Positions 54,124 through 62,439 of a DNA stretch of 64,000 bases are shown in pieces (position 1 is the stretch's first letter; every line of letters begins with the position of its first letter). A model generated the notes under the pieces. The model did not search any database. It worked only from the letters and a program-made list of their open reading frames with translations, and had not been told where the DNA came from. A program made the position numbers and the translations under genes. The DNA is from Streptomonospora litoralis (GTDB lineage: Bacteria > Actinomycetota > Actinomycetes > Streptosporangiales > Streptosporangiaceae): positions 2,599,101-2,663,100 of the forward strand of contig NZ_CP036455.1 in the NCBI RefSeq assembly GCF_004323735.1, read 5' to 3'.

Positions 54124-54909
54124 GTGGCGAGCCGAGTGAGCCCGCGCGCAGCGGACCGCGTCGCCGGCGACCGGGTGTGGACGGTGCCGAATCTGCTGAG
54201 CATGCTCCGTCTGGTGGGCGTGCCGGTCTTCCTGTGGCTGGTTCTGGTTCCCCGGGCCGACTGGTTGGCGCTGGGCGTGCTCGCTTTCGCCGGAGTCTCC
54301 GACTGGCTGGACGGCAAGATCGCCCGGGCCTGGAACCAGACCAGCCGGCTGGGCACGGTGCTGGATCCCCTGGCCGACCGCCTCTACATCTTCGCCGCCC
54401 TGCTCGGGCTGGTGGTGCGCGGCATCGTGCCGTGGTGGCTGATGGCCGTGCTCGTGCTGCGCGACGTGCTGATGGTGCTGGCGCTGCCGATCATGCGCTA
54501 CCACGGCTACGGCACCCTGCCGGTGAACTTCGCGGGCAAGGCCGCCACCCTGTGCCTGCTCTACTCCTTCCCGCTGCTGTTCATCGCCGGATACGCCGCA
54601 ATGGTCGGCGATGTCGCACGGATTATGGGTTGGGCGTTCGCGATCTGGGGAACGGCTATCTACTGGTGGGCCGGAGTGCTGTACGCGGTACAAGGGCTGC
54701 GATTGATCGCGCAGACCCGCAGGGCCGACCACCCCTTGGAGACGGATGAAAAGCCCCTGCCAGGGGTAGCGGCCACATCCGGCCACGGCAGTCACCCGGG
54801 CGGTGACCCGGCGCAGTCGGATCAGACGGCGCCCGGTCGCGGTTCCGAGGGCTCCGGGCCACCACCCAGCGGCACGAGCCACAGGAAGGGAGCGAAATCC
54901 CCACCATGA
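54124..54909 (+). CDS. CDP-alcohol phosphatidyltransferase
   Basis: The 261-residue membrane enzyme has the full CDP-OH-P motif D-G-x2-A-R-x8-G-x3-D-x3-D in DGKIARAWNQTSRLGTVLDP and the following LAD. It has about five transmembrane helices, then a 60-residue hydrophilic tail rich in Ser, Gly and Pro. It transfers a phosphatidyl or similar group to an alcohol such as glycerol phosphate or inositol phosphate; which one cannot be read. GTG 54124 follows GGGAGG. The manC-like gene starts 55 bases after the stop, so an operon is likely. Confidence 0.87.
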   Translation: MASRVSPRAADRVAGDRVWTVPNLLSMLRLVGVPVFLWLVLVPRADWLALGVLAFAGVSDWLDGKIARAWNQTSRLGTVLDPLADRLYIFAALLGLVVRGIVPWWLMAVLVLRDVLMVLALPIMRYHGYGTLPVNFAGKAATLCLLYSFPLLFIAGYAAMVGDVARIMGWAFAIWGTAIYWWAGVLYAVQGLRLIAQTRRADHPLETDEKPLPGVAATSGHGSHPGGDPAQSDQTAPGRGSEGSGPPPSGTSHRKGAKSPP

Positions 54910-54964
54910 GAACGCGCCCGAGGGCGTCCGGCCGTCCATCACCCGGGGTCGGGGGGTGGCCCCG

Positions 54965-57463
54965 ATGAAGGCCGTAGTCATGGCCGGAGGGGAAGGTACG
55001 CGCCTCCGCCCGATGACCGCCAACCAGCCCAAGCCACTCCTGCCCGTCGTCAACCGCCCCATCATGGAGCACGTCCTGCGGCTGCTCAAGCGGCACGGAT
55101 TCGACGACACCGTTGTGACCGTCCAGTTCCTGGCCACGCTGATCCGCAACTACTTCGGCGACGGCGAGGAACTGGGCATGAACCTGCACTACGTCGCCGA
55201 GGAGGTGCCCCTGGGCACCGCCGGCAGCGTCAAGAACGCCGCGGAGCACCTGCGCGGTGAGCCGTTCATCGTCGTCTCCGGCGACGCGCTGACCGACATC
55301 GACCTCGGGGACATGGTGCGCTTCCACCGCGAGAACGGCGCCAAGGTCACGATCGGGCTCAAGCGGGTGGAGAACCCGCTGGAGTTCGGCATCATCATCG
55401 TCGACGAGCAAGGGCGGGTGCAGCGGTTCCTGGAGAAGCCGACCTGGGGACAGGTCTTCTCCGACACCGTCAACACCGGCATCTACATCATGGAACCCGA
55501 GGTCCTCGACGAGGTCGCCGAGGGCGAGGTCGTCGACTGGTCCGGCGACGTGTTCCCGAAGCTGCTCAAGGACGGCGAACCCCTCTACGGATATGTCGCC
55601 GACGGCTACTGGGAGGACGTGGGCACCAGCGAGAGCTATCTCCGCGCCCAGGCCGACGTGCTCTCCGGCAAGGTCGACGTCGAGATCGACGGTTTCGAGG
55701 TCTCGCCCGGCGTGTGGATGGCCGAGGGCGCCGAGGTCGACCCCGAGGCCGTGCTCAAGGGGCCCCTCTACATCGGCGACTACGCCAAGGTCGAGGCGGG
55801 GGCCGAGCTGCGCGAGTTCACCGTGCTCGGCAGCAACGTCGTGGTGCGCTCCGAGGCGTTCGTGCACCGCTCGGTCGTGCACGACAACGTCTACATCGGC
55901 TCCAGCACGAACCTGCGCGGCTGCGTCATCGGCAAGAACACCGACGTCATGTCCGGCGCCCGGGTCGAGGAGGGGGCGATCGTCGGCGAGGAATGCGTCG
56001 TCGAGTCCGAGGCGTACCTCTCCAACGACGTCAAGGTCTACCCCTTCAAGACGATCGAGGCCGGCGCGGTCGTCAACGACAACGTCATCTGGGAGTCCCG
56101 CGGCCAGCGGTCGCTGTTCGGCCAACGCGGGGTCTCCGGGCTGATCAACGTCGAGATCACCCCCGAACTGGCGGTGCGGCTGGCGAGCGCGTTCGCTACC
56201 CGGCTGAAGAAGGGCTCGGTGGTGACCACCTCGCGCGACGTCTCCCGCGCGGCGCGGGCGCTCAAGCGCGCGGTCATCAGCGCGCTCACGGCCAGCGCCA
56301 TCGACGTGCGGGACCTGGAGGTGGTGCCGCTTCCGGTCGCGCGGTTCCACACCTCCCAGAGCGGGGTGGCCGGCGGGATCAGCCTGCGCACGTCGCCCGG
56401 CGACCCGCAGTCGGTAGACATCATGTTCTTCGACGAGCGCGGGGCCGACCTGTCGCCGGGGGCGCAGCGCAAGCTGGAGCGGGTGTTCTCCCGCGCCGAG
56501 TACCGCCGCGCGTTCCCCGGTGAGATCGCCGAGCTGACCTTCCCCTCGCGCGGTGTCGAGAACTACGCCCACGAGCTGCTGCGCACCGTCGACACCTCCG
56601 GGGTCGGCGAAGCCGGGCTGAAGGTCGTGGTCGACTGCGCCGGCGGCACGGGCGCACTGATCCTGCCCTCGCTGCTGGGGCGGATCGGGGTCGAGGTGCT
56701 CACGGTCAACAACCGCCTCGACGAGGCCTCGCCCACCGACACCCTGGCCAAGCAGATGCGCGACCTGCAGCACCTGGGCGAGCTGGTCTCGTCCTCGCGC
56801 GCCGACTTCGGCGTGCGGTTCGACCCGGTCGCCGAGCGGCTCTCGCTGGTCGACGAGAACGGCCGGGTGGTCGACAACGACCGCGCCCTGCTGGTGATCC
56901 TCGACCTCGTCGCCGCCGAGCGCCAGGGCGGGCGGATCGCGCTACCGGTGACCACCACTCGGGTGGCCGGGCAGGTGGCCGGGTACCACGGGGCCGAGGT
57001 CGAGTGGACCCCCACCGCCCCCGACGAGCTCGCCAAGGCCGCCCAGGCCGACGACATCGTCTTCGCCTCCGACGGCCGCGGCGGCTACGTCGTCCCGGAG
57101 TTCTCCCGCACCAGCGACGGCATCGCCGCGTTCGTGCGGCTGCTGGGACTCGTGGCGCGCACCCGGCTCTCGCTGAGCGAGATCGACAGCCGCATCCCGC
57201 AGGCGCACCTGCTGCGCCGCTCCGTGCCCACCCCATGGGCGGTCAAGGGCAGCGTGATGCGCGCGGTCGTGGAGGAGTCCGAGGGCCGCGAGGTCGACAC
57301 CACCGACGGTGTGCGGGTGGTCGAGCCCGACGGCGCCTGGGTGCTGATCCTGCCCGACACCTCCGAGGCGGTGACCCACCTGTGGGCGGAGGGCGCCGAC
57401 TCCGACACCGCCCAGCGGCTGCTGGACGAGTGGGCCGCGGTCGTCGAGCAGGCCGAAGGCTGA
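54965..57463 (+). CDS. Nucleotidyltransferase fused to LbH and phosphomannomutase-like domains
   Basis: 832 residues. Residues 1-235: NTP-transferase domain with MAGGEGTRLRPMTANQPKPL and VVSGDALTDIDLG, as in mannose-1-phosphate guanylyltransferase. 250-370: left-handed beta-helix repeats (EVDPEAVLKGPLYIGDYAK). 380-832: phosphohexomutase-like. In the last domain the phosphoserine loop TASHNP is replaced by RTSPGDP and the metal loop DGDxDR by ADFGVRFDPVAER, so mutase activity is doubtful. Such fusions are usual in actinobacteria and annotated as mannose-1-phosphate guanyltransferase. Ends with a strong terminator. Confidence 0.9.
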   Translation: MKAVVMAGGEGTRLRPMTANQPKPLLPVVNRPIMEHVLRLLKRHGFDDTVVTVQFLATLIRNYFGDGEELGMNLHYVAEEVPLGTAGSVKNAAEHLRGEPFIVVSGDALTDIDLGDMVRFHRENGAKVTIGLKRVENPLEFGIIIVDEQGRVQRFLEKPTWGQVFSDTVNTGIYIMEPEVLDEVAEGEVVDWSGDVFPKLLKDGEPLYGYVADGYWEDVGTSESYLRAQADVLSGKVDVEIDGFEVSPGVWMAEGAEVDPEAVLKGPLYIGDYAKVEAGAELREFTVLGSNVVVRSEAFVHRSVVHDNVYIGSSTNLRGCVIGKNTDVMSGARVEEGAIVGEECVVESEAYLSNDVKVYPFKTIEAGAVVNDNVIWESRGQRSLFGQRGVSGLINVEITPELAVRLASAFATRLKKGSVVTTSRDVSRAARALKRAVISALTASAIDVRDLEVVPLPVARFHTSQSGVAGGISLRTSPGDPQSVDIMFFDERGADLSPGAQRKLERVFSRAEYRRAFPGEIAELTFPSRGVENYAHELLRTVDTSGVGEAGLKVVVDCAGGTGALILPSLLGRIGVEVLTVNNRLDEASPTDTLAKQMRDLQHLGELVSSSRADFGVRFDPVAERLSLVDENGRVVDNDRALLVILDLVAAERQGGRIALPVTTTRVAGQVAGYHGAEVEWTPTAPDELAKAAQADDIVFASDGRGGYVVPEFSRTSDGIAAFVRLLGLVARTRLSLSEIDSRIPQAHLLRRSVPTPWAVKGSVMRAVVEESEGREVDTTDGVRVVEPDGAWVLILPDTSEAVTHLWAEGADSDTAQRLLDEWAAVVEQAEG

Positions 57464-57494
57464 GCCCCGCGGCCGCCGTCTCCGGCGCCGCTTT

Positions 57495-57536
57495 CCGCTT
57501 TCGCGGGCGGCCGACTCCGGCCGCCCGCGAAAGCGG
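57495..57536 (+). terminator. 18-bp terminator hairpin after the manC-like gene
   Basis: Perfect 18-bp stem CCGCTTTCGCGGGCGGCC (57495-57512) with 57519-57536, 6-base loop, 31 bases after the stop codon. No U-tract, but extremely stable. Confidence 0.85.
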
Positions 57537-57825
57537 GCGCGGACGTCGGCGCCGACTGCGCGGCGCCGATATGGTTTAAAGTCGAGTGTTCCCTACCTGC
57601 GGGCTTTCCCGCGCGTCGCGGACTTCGCCGGGCGGGGCGCGGAACGTGTGCACAGCAGCGGAGGGCAGAGGATGACACCATGTAAGAATCCGAGGTGAGC
57701 CGGAGGAACACCACGCCGGTCTGCCCCGTTTTCTCCAGTGAGTGCGGGTACTCCCGCGCACTCAGGCGCGAAGAACCACCACCGAATCAAGCACCGCCCC
57801 GTGCGGTAGGAGGCCGAGCCGACCT

Positions 57826-58368
57826 ATGTCGAGCGTTTACTGCACGCAGTGCGGTCACGCCGTTGCGGATGATGCCCGCTTCTGCTCCAACTGCGGTTCC
57901 CCCATCCGTACCGCCGGGCAGGATGCCGCCCCGGCCACCGGTGGCAGCCGCGACTCCGTCGGTGAGACCACCTCCACCATCTCCATCTCCGGCATCCAGG
58001 CGCTGGAGGCCGAGGCCGAGGGCGAGGACCTGCCCGGCGAGCCCACCAACGTGGACGCCCTGCCCGCCGGCACGGCGCTGCTCGTGGTCAAGCGGGGCCC
58101 CAACGCCGGCAGCCGCTTCCTGCTCGACAGCGACGTCACCACCGTCGGCCGACACCCCAACAGCGACATCTTCCTCGACGACGTCACCGTCTCGCGGCGC
58201 CACGTGGAGTTCTTCCGGCGCGGCAACGGTTTCGGGGTGCGCGACGTCGGCAGCCTCAACGGCACCTACGTCAACCGCGAACGCATAGACGAGGCCGAGC
58301 TCGGGGGCGGCGACGAGGTGCAGATCGGCAAGTTCCGCCTGGTCCTGCTCACCAAGCCGCGCCGCTGA
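57826..58368 (+). CDS. garA: FHA-domain signalling protein, GarA/OdhI type
   Basis: The 180-residue product has an N-terminal zinc ribbon (CTQCG...CSNCG, residues 6-25), a Thr-rich phosphorylation segment (GETTSTISI) matching the ETT(S) motif that Ser/Thr kinases modify in GarA, and a C-terminal FHA domain (TTVGRHPNSDIFLDDVTVSRRH and GSLNGTYVN). GarA controls 2-oxoglutarate metabolism by binding oxoglutarate and glutamate dehydrogenases. ATG 57826 has AGGAGG about 11 bases upstream. The next gene is bfn; the MerR gene that usually lies between is absent. Confidence 0.9.
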   Translation: MSSVYCTQCGHAVADDARFCSNCGSPIRTAGQDAAPATGGSRDSVGETTSTISISGIQALEAEAEGEDLPGEPTNVDALPAGTALLVVKRGPNAGSRFLLDSDVTTVGRHPNSDIFLDDVTVSRRHVEFFRRGNGFGVRDVGSLNGTYVNRERIDEAELGGGDEVQIGKFRLVLLTKPRR

Positions 58369-58645
58369 GGCTCCCCGCCTCCCGGCGCCCGGATCAGGTT
58401 TGCGCCCCGGCCCGACCGGAGAGCCTTGTAGGGAAGACCGCCACCGATGGCGCGATCGGCGATATCGCGGTCATGTCGCCCGAATGCGGCATCGGGGAAG
58501 GTTGCCGGAGACCGATCCGGGCAGCACAGGGTCCGGACCTGCCTCGGACGCCTGTCGGCGTGGCGGTGTACCGTGAAGAAGACGGAGCAGAGCACACCTT
58601 AGGCGGGTGCCCCTCCGGCACGACGAGTCGTGGGACGGAGCCGCA

Positions 58646-59116
58646 GTGAAGCACATGGAGGTTGTCGGCGTCCGAGTGGAGATGCCCTCGAACCAGCCGA
58701 TCGTCCTGCTCAAGGAAGCCGACGGCGAGCGCTATCTGCCCATCTGGATCGGTGCGGTCGAGGCCACGGCGATCGCCCTGGCGCAGCAGGGCGTCATGCC
58801 TGCCCGCCCGCTCACCCATGATCTATTCCGCGATGTGCTCGACGCGCTCGACGCCGGTCTGAGCACGGTCAACATCACCTCGCTGAGCGACGGCATCTTC
58901 TACGCCGAGCTGGTGTTCTCCAACGGGGTCGAGGTCAGCGCCCGGCCCTCGGACTCCATCGCGCTGGCCCTGCGCACCGGTGCGCCCATCTACGCCCACG
59001 AGGACGTCGTGGAGGAGGCCGGGGTGCCCATCCCCGACGAGCAGGAGGACGAGGTCGAAAAGTTTCGCGAGTTCCTGGACCAGATCTCGCCGGAGGACTT
59101 CGGGCGCACCACCTGA
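58646..59116 (+). CDS. Bifunctional nuclease domain protein (DUF151)
   Basis: The 156-residue product has the BFN domain: MEVVGVRVEMPSNQPIVLLK, LPIWIGAVEATAIALAQQG and ARPSDSIALALRTGAPIYAHE. In M. tuberculosis the homologous gene lies near garA, with a MerR gene between and another after. Function in bacteria is unclear; a plant homologue has RNase and DNase activity. GTG 58646 has GGAG 6 bases before it and is only nine bases ahead of ATG 58655. Confidence 0.88.
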   Translation: MKHMEVVGVRVEMPSNQPIVLLKEADGERYLPIWIGAVEATAIALAQQGVMPARPLTHDLFRDVLDALDAGLSTVNITSLSDGIFYAELVFSNGVEVSARPSDSIALALRTGAPIYAHEDVVEEAGVPIPDEQEDEVEKFREFLDQISPEDFGRTT

Positions 59117-59128
59117 GCACACCGCTAT

Positions 59129-59166
59129 CCGCCGCCCCCGCCCCGCCTGCGGGACGGGGGCGGCGG
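59129..59166 (+). terminator. 12-bp terminator hairpin after bfn
   Basis: CCGCCGCCCCCG (59129-59140) pairs with 59155-59166 across a 14-base loop, 12 bases past the stop and followed by TTGTGTG. Confidence 0.75.
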
Positions 59167-59268
59167 TTGTGTGCGTGAGCCGGTCGCCGGATCCAACGCC
59201 GGGTCAACATCGGCCCATGATCGTACAGCGGGCCACTGCGCCGGGGGCCGGGCGGGCAGTGTCGCTGC

Positions 59269-60225
59269 GTGGAACCGATGCTCGCCCGTACCGTGCACAC
59301 GCTGCCCGAGGGCCCGCACTGGCGCTATGAGCCCAAGTGGGACGGCTACCGCGCGCTAGCCGGCCGCGAGGGGGCGGTGAGCCTCACCTCGCGCTCGGGG
59401 CGCCCGTTGCAGTCCGCCTTCCGCGACGTCGCCGCGGCGCTGGAGTCGGCGCTGCCCGAGGGCACCGCCGTCGACGGCGAGATCGTGCGCTGGTCTCCCC
59501 AGGGCCGTCTCGATTTCGCCGCCCTGCAGCGGCGCGGCCACGCGGGCCCCCAGGCGGCGCGGCGGCTCGCCCGCAGCGAGCCCTGCCACTACATCGTCTT
59601 CGACCTGCTGCGCGCCGACGGCGCCGAGGTTGTCGCCGCCGCTCTCGACGAGCGCCGCGCGCGGCTGGAGGAGCTGATGCGCCGCAGCACCCAGCCGGCG
59701 CTGATGCTCGGCTGGCAGACCAGCGCCCCAGGCGTCGCCCGCCAGTGGTACGACCAGATGTGGCGCGTGGGAGTGGAGGGCCTGGTCGTCAAGGACGGGC
59801 GCGGCCGCTACCGCCCCGGCCGGCGCGACTGGCTGAAGTACAAGCGGCGCGTCACCACCGAGGCGATCGTCGGCGGGGTGATCGGCGCGCCCGCGAAACC
59901 GCGCGAGCTCATCGTGGGCCGACGCGACTCGCAGACGGGGGCGCTGCGCGTGGTGGGCCGCACCGGCGAGCTGGAGCCCGGCCGGCGCGGCGAGGTGGGG
60001 GCGCTGCTGCGCCCCTCGGCCGGCGACCACCCCTGGCCCGAGCGGCTGCCTTCGCGCTGGGGCTCGGCGCAGGAGTACGCGCGGGTGGTGCCCGAGGTCG
60101 TCGTGGAGATCACGCCGGACGCGGCGACCGCCTCGGGCCGCTGGCGCCACCGCGTGGGCTACGTGCGCGCCCGCCCCGACCGGCAACCCGCCGACGTGCC
60201 CCCCGACCTGGCCATCGAGGGTTGA
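59269..60225 (+). CDS. ATP-dependent DNA ligase, LigC / LigD-ligase type
   Basis: The 318-residue product has the nucleotidyltransferase motifs of ATP ligases: motif I KWDG with the AMP-binding Lys (YEPKWDGYRAL), motif III region DGEIVRW, motif IV EGLVVKDG and motif V WLKYKRR, followed by an OB-fold domain. It is the stand-alone equivalent of the ligase part of LigD. With Ku and the polymerase-domain gene at 61473 it makes a bacterial NHEJ set. GTG 59269 opens the family N-terminus. Converges on ku. Confidence 0.9.
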   Translation: MEPMLARTVHTLPEGPHWRYEPKWDGYRALAGREGAVSLTSRSGRPLQSAFRDVAAALESALPEGTAVDGEIVRWSPQGRLDFAALQRRGHAGPQAARRLARSEPCHYIVFDLLRADGAEVVAAALDERRARLEELMRRSTQPALMLGWQTSAPGVARQWYDQMWRVGVEGLVVKDGRGRYRPGRRDWLKYKRRVTTEAIVGGVIGAPAKPRELIVGRRDSQTGALRVVGRTGELEPGRRGEVGALLRPSAGDHPWPERLPSRWGSAQEYARVVPEVVVEITPDAATASGRWRHRVGYVRARPDRQPADVPPDLAIEG

Positions 60226-60255
60226 GGGCGGCCCGGGATGCGCGCCGGTTCCCGG

Positions 60256-61365
60256 CTAGGACGCCGACCGGGCCGAGCCGCCCGCGCGGGCGCGCTCGAC
60301 GGCCTCCTCCAGTTCGGCGCGCGACATCTTGGACCGGCCCGCGATGCCGAGTTCGGTTGCCAGGCGCGCCAGCTCCCGCTTGGACAGCTCCGCCACCGGC
60401 GCCTCGCGCTGTTCGGGGGCCGCGGTGCCGCCGCGGCCCCGCGCGCCGCCTCGCCCGCCGCCCGAACCGCCGCCGGTTTTCGCGCCGCCGGTCTTCGCGG
60501 AGCGGCCGCCTCCGTTGCCGGTCTTCGCGCCCCGCCTGCCGCCCGTCCCGCCGGAGGCGGCGCCCGCGCCTTCCTCCCCGGAGCGCAGGCTGGCCCGCAG
60601 CGCCTCGGTGAGCTCCACCACGTTGGTCTCCGGCGGCGGCCCCTCCTCGGCATAGCGCACCCGCTCGCCCGTACTCTTGGCCCGGACCAGCTCGTCGATG
60701 CGCTGCTGGTAGTCGTCGCCGTACTCTTCGGGCGTCCACTCGTCGGCCATCGCGCCGATCAGCTGCTCGGCCAGCTCCAGGTCGCGCTCACCCAAATCCG
60801 CCGCCGGGATGTTGGGCAGCGTCTCCTCGGGGTCGCGGATCTCGTCGGCCCACCACAGGGTGCTCAGCGTCAGGACGCCGTTCTGCGGGCCGATGACCGC
60901 CAGGTGCTGGCGCTCGCGCATGACCAGCGTGGTCAGCCCCAGCCGCTGCGAACGCTCCAGAGCCCGGCACAGCAGCCGGTAGGGCTTGGCCGAGCCCTTG
61001 GAGTCCGGCGCGACGTAGTAGGCGGAGTCGTACCAGAGCGCCTCCACCTCGCCGGCGGGGACGAACGCGCCGATCTCCAGCGAGCTGGAGCGCCCCGGTG
61101 CGATCTCCTCCAGCTCGGAGGGCTCGACGATGATGTACTCATCGCCGCCGCCCGCGGAGGGGTCGGCCTTGGTGCCGCGGACGATCTCGGAGGAGTCCAC
61201 CTCTTTGCCGGTGCGCTCGTTCACCCGCCGGTAGCGGATGCGGTCGGAGGTGCCGCGCTGGAACTGGTGGAACCGCGTGCCGTGGCGCTCGCGGGCGCTG
61301 AACAGCCGGACCGGCAGGCTCACCAGCCCGAACGTCAGCGTCCCCTTCCACACCGGAGAGGCCAT
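60256..61365 (-). CDS. ku: Ku DNA end-binding protein
   Basis: The 369-residue product has the bacterial Ku core (MASPVWKGTLTFGLVSLPVRL at the start, FHQFQRG and YDSAYYVAPD) that forms a ring on double-strand ends and recruits the NHEJ ligase. The C-terminal extension is long: a Gly/Lys/Arg-rich linker (about residues 280-330, with repeated KTGG), then a helical SAP/Rho-N-like module (LSKRELARLATELGIAGRSK) that probably adds DNA contact. ATG 61365 follows GGAAGGAGG. Divergent from the polymerase gene, convergent with the ligase. Confidence 0.95.
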   Translation of the reverse strand: MASPVWKGTLTFGLVSLPVRLFSARERHGTRFHQFQRGTSDRIRYRRVNERTGKEVDSSEIVRGTKADPSAGGGDEYIIVEPSELEEIAPGRSSSLEIGAFVPAGEVEALWYDSAYYVAPDSKGSAKPYRLLCRALERSQRLGLTTLVMRERQHLAVIGPQNGVLTLSTLWWADEIRDPEETLPNIPAADLGERDLELAEQLIGAMADEWTPEEYGDDYQQRIDELVRAKSTGERVRYAEEGPPPETNVVELTEALRASLRSGEEGAGAASGGTGGRRGAKTGNGGGRSAKTGGAKTGGGSGGGRGGARGRGGTAAPEQREAPVAELSKRELARLATELGIAGRSKMSRAELEEAVERARAGGSARSAS

Positions 61366-61472
61366 CGTCTGCCTCCTTCCGCTCAGACCTACCTCCCATA
61401 CTGCCCGTCAGCAGGTAAAACGCCGCAGCGCGCGGGTAAAGACGCAAGTACGGAAGCGGCGGGGGTGGCGAC

Positions 61473-62387
61473 GTGAACGCCGACGCGCAGGAGCGGCGGG
61501 TGGGCCGGCACCGGGTGCGCATCAGCCGCCCCGGCAAGGAGCTGTTCGAGCCGGGCGGGCCCACCAAGCTCGAACTCGCCGACCACTACCGAGCGGTCGC
61601 CGAGCCCATGCTGCGGCACCTGCGCGGGCGCCCCCTGGCGCTGCAGCGCTACCCGCACGGCATCGGCGATCCCGCAGGCGGGTTCTACGTCAAGAACCGG
61701 CCCTCCCACGCCCCTGTGTGGGCCGGTGCGGTGCGGGTGCCCAGCCGCGACGGCGACTCGGCCACCGAGATGCTCGTCTGCGACGACGCCGCGACCCTGG
61801 TCTGGCTCGCCGACCAGGCCGCCATCACCCTGCACCCGTGGCTGAGCAGGACCGGACGGCTGCACACCCCCGACCGGCTGATCATCGACCTCGACCCGCC
61901 CGGCGACGACTTCGCGGCCGTGCGCCGCGCCGCCGCCGACGTCCGCGAGGTGCTGGAAGGGCTGGGGCTGGCCGCGTTCGTCATGACGACCGGTTCCCGC
62001 GGCCTGCACGTGGTGGCGCCCATCCGCCCCGAGATCGACGCGGCCCAGGCACGCGACTTCGCCCATGTCATCGCCGAGCTGACCGCGCGCCGCCGCCCCG
62101 ACGAGCTGACCACCGTCTTCCGCAAGCGGCGCCGCGGCGAGCGGCTGTTCCTGGACTACCTGCGCAACGGCTACGCCCAGCTGGCGGTCGCGCCCTACTC
62201 GGTACGGGCCCTGCCCGGCGCTCCGGTGGCGACCCCGCTTTCATGGGAGGAGCTGGAGCGGGTGGACTCGGCGCGGACGTGGACGGTGCGCACCTTCGGC
62301 GACCGCGCCGGTGCCGAGCCCTGGCGCGACATGGCGCGCCACGCCCGATCGCCGCGCCGCGCCATCGAACGCCTGGACGTCGGCTGA
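61473..62387 (+). CDS. LigD-type primase-polymerase domain protein
   Basis: The 304-residue product is the polymerase (PolDom) part of LigD on its own: GGFYVKNRPSHAPVWAG, the catalytic Asp pair in IIDLDPPG, TTGSRGLHVVAPI with its Ser/His, and the late RTWTVRTFGDRAG. It fills gaps at NHEJ joins and prefers ribonucleotides. GTG 61473 follows GGCGGGGGTGGCGAC. No phosphoesterase domain of LigD is seen in the window, so the three activities are split across genes with one missing here. Confidence 0.92.
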   Translation: MNADAQERRVGRHRVRISRPGKELFEPGGPTKLELADHYRAVAEPMLRHLRGRPLALQRYPHGIGDPAGGFYVKNRPSHAPVWAGAVRVPSRDGDSATEMLVCDDAATLVWLADQAAITLHPWLSRTGRLHTPDRLIIDLDPPGDDFAAVRRAAADVREVLEGLGLAAFVMTTGSRGLHVVAPIRPEIDAAQARDFAHVIAELTARRRPDELTTVFRKRRRGERLFLDYLRNGYAQLAVAPYSVRALPGAPVATPLSWEELERVDSARTWTVRTFGDRAGAEPWRDMARHARSPRRAIERLDVG

Positions 62388-62439
62388 GCCGTCCCTGCCC
62401 CGCCGGCGGACCGGTGCCGCCTGGCCGCGCGCCCCCGCG

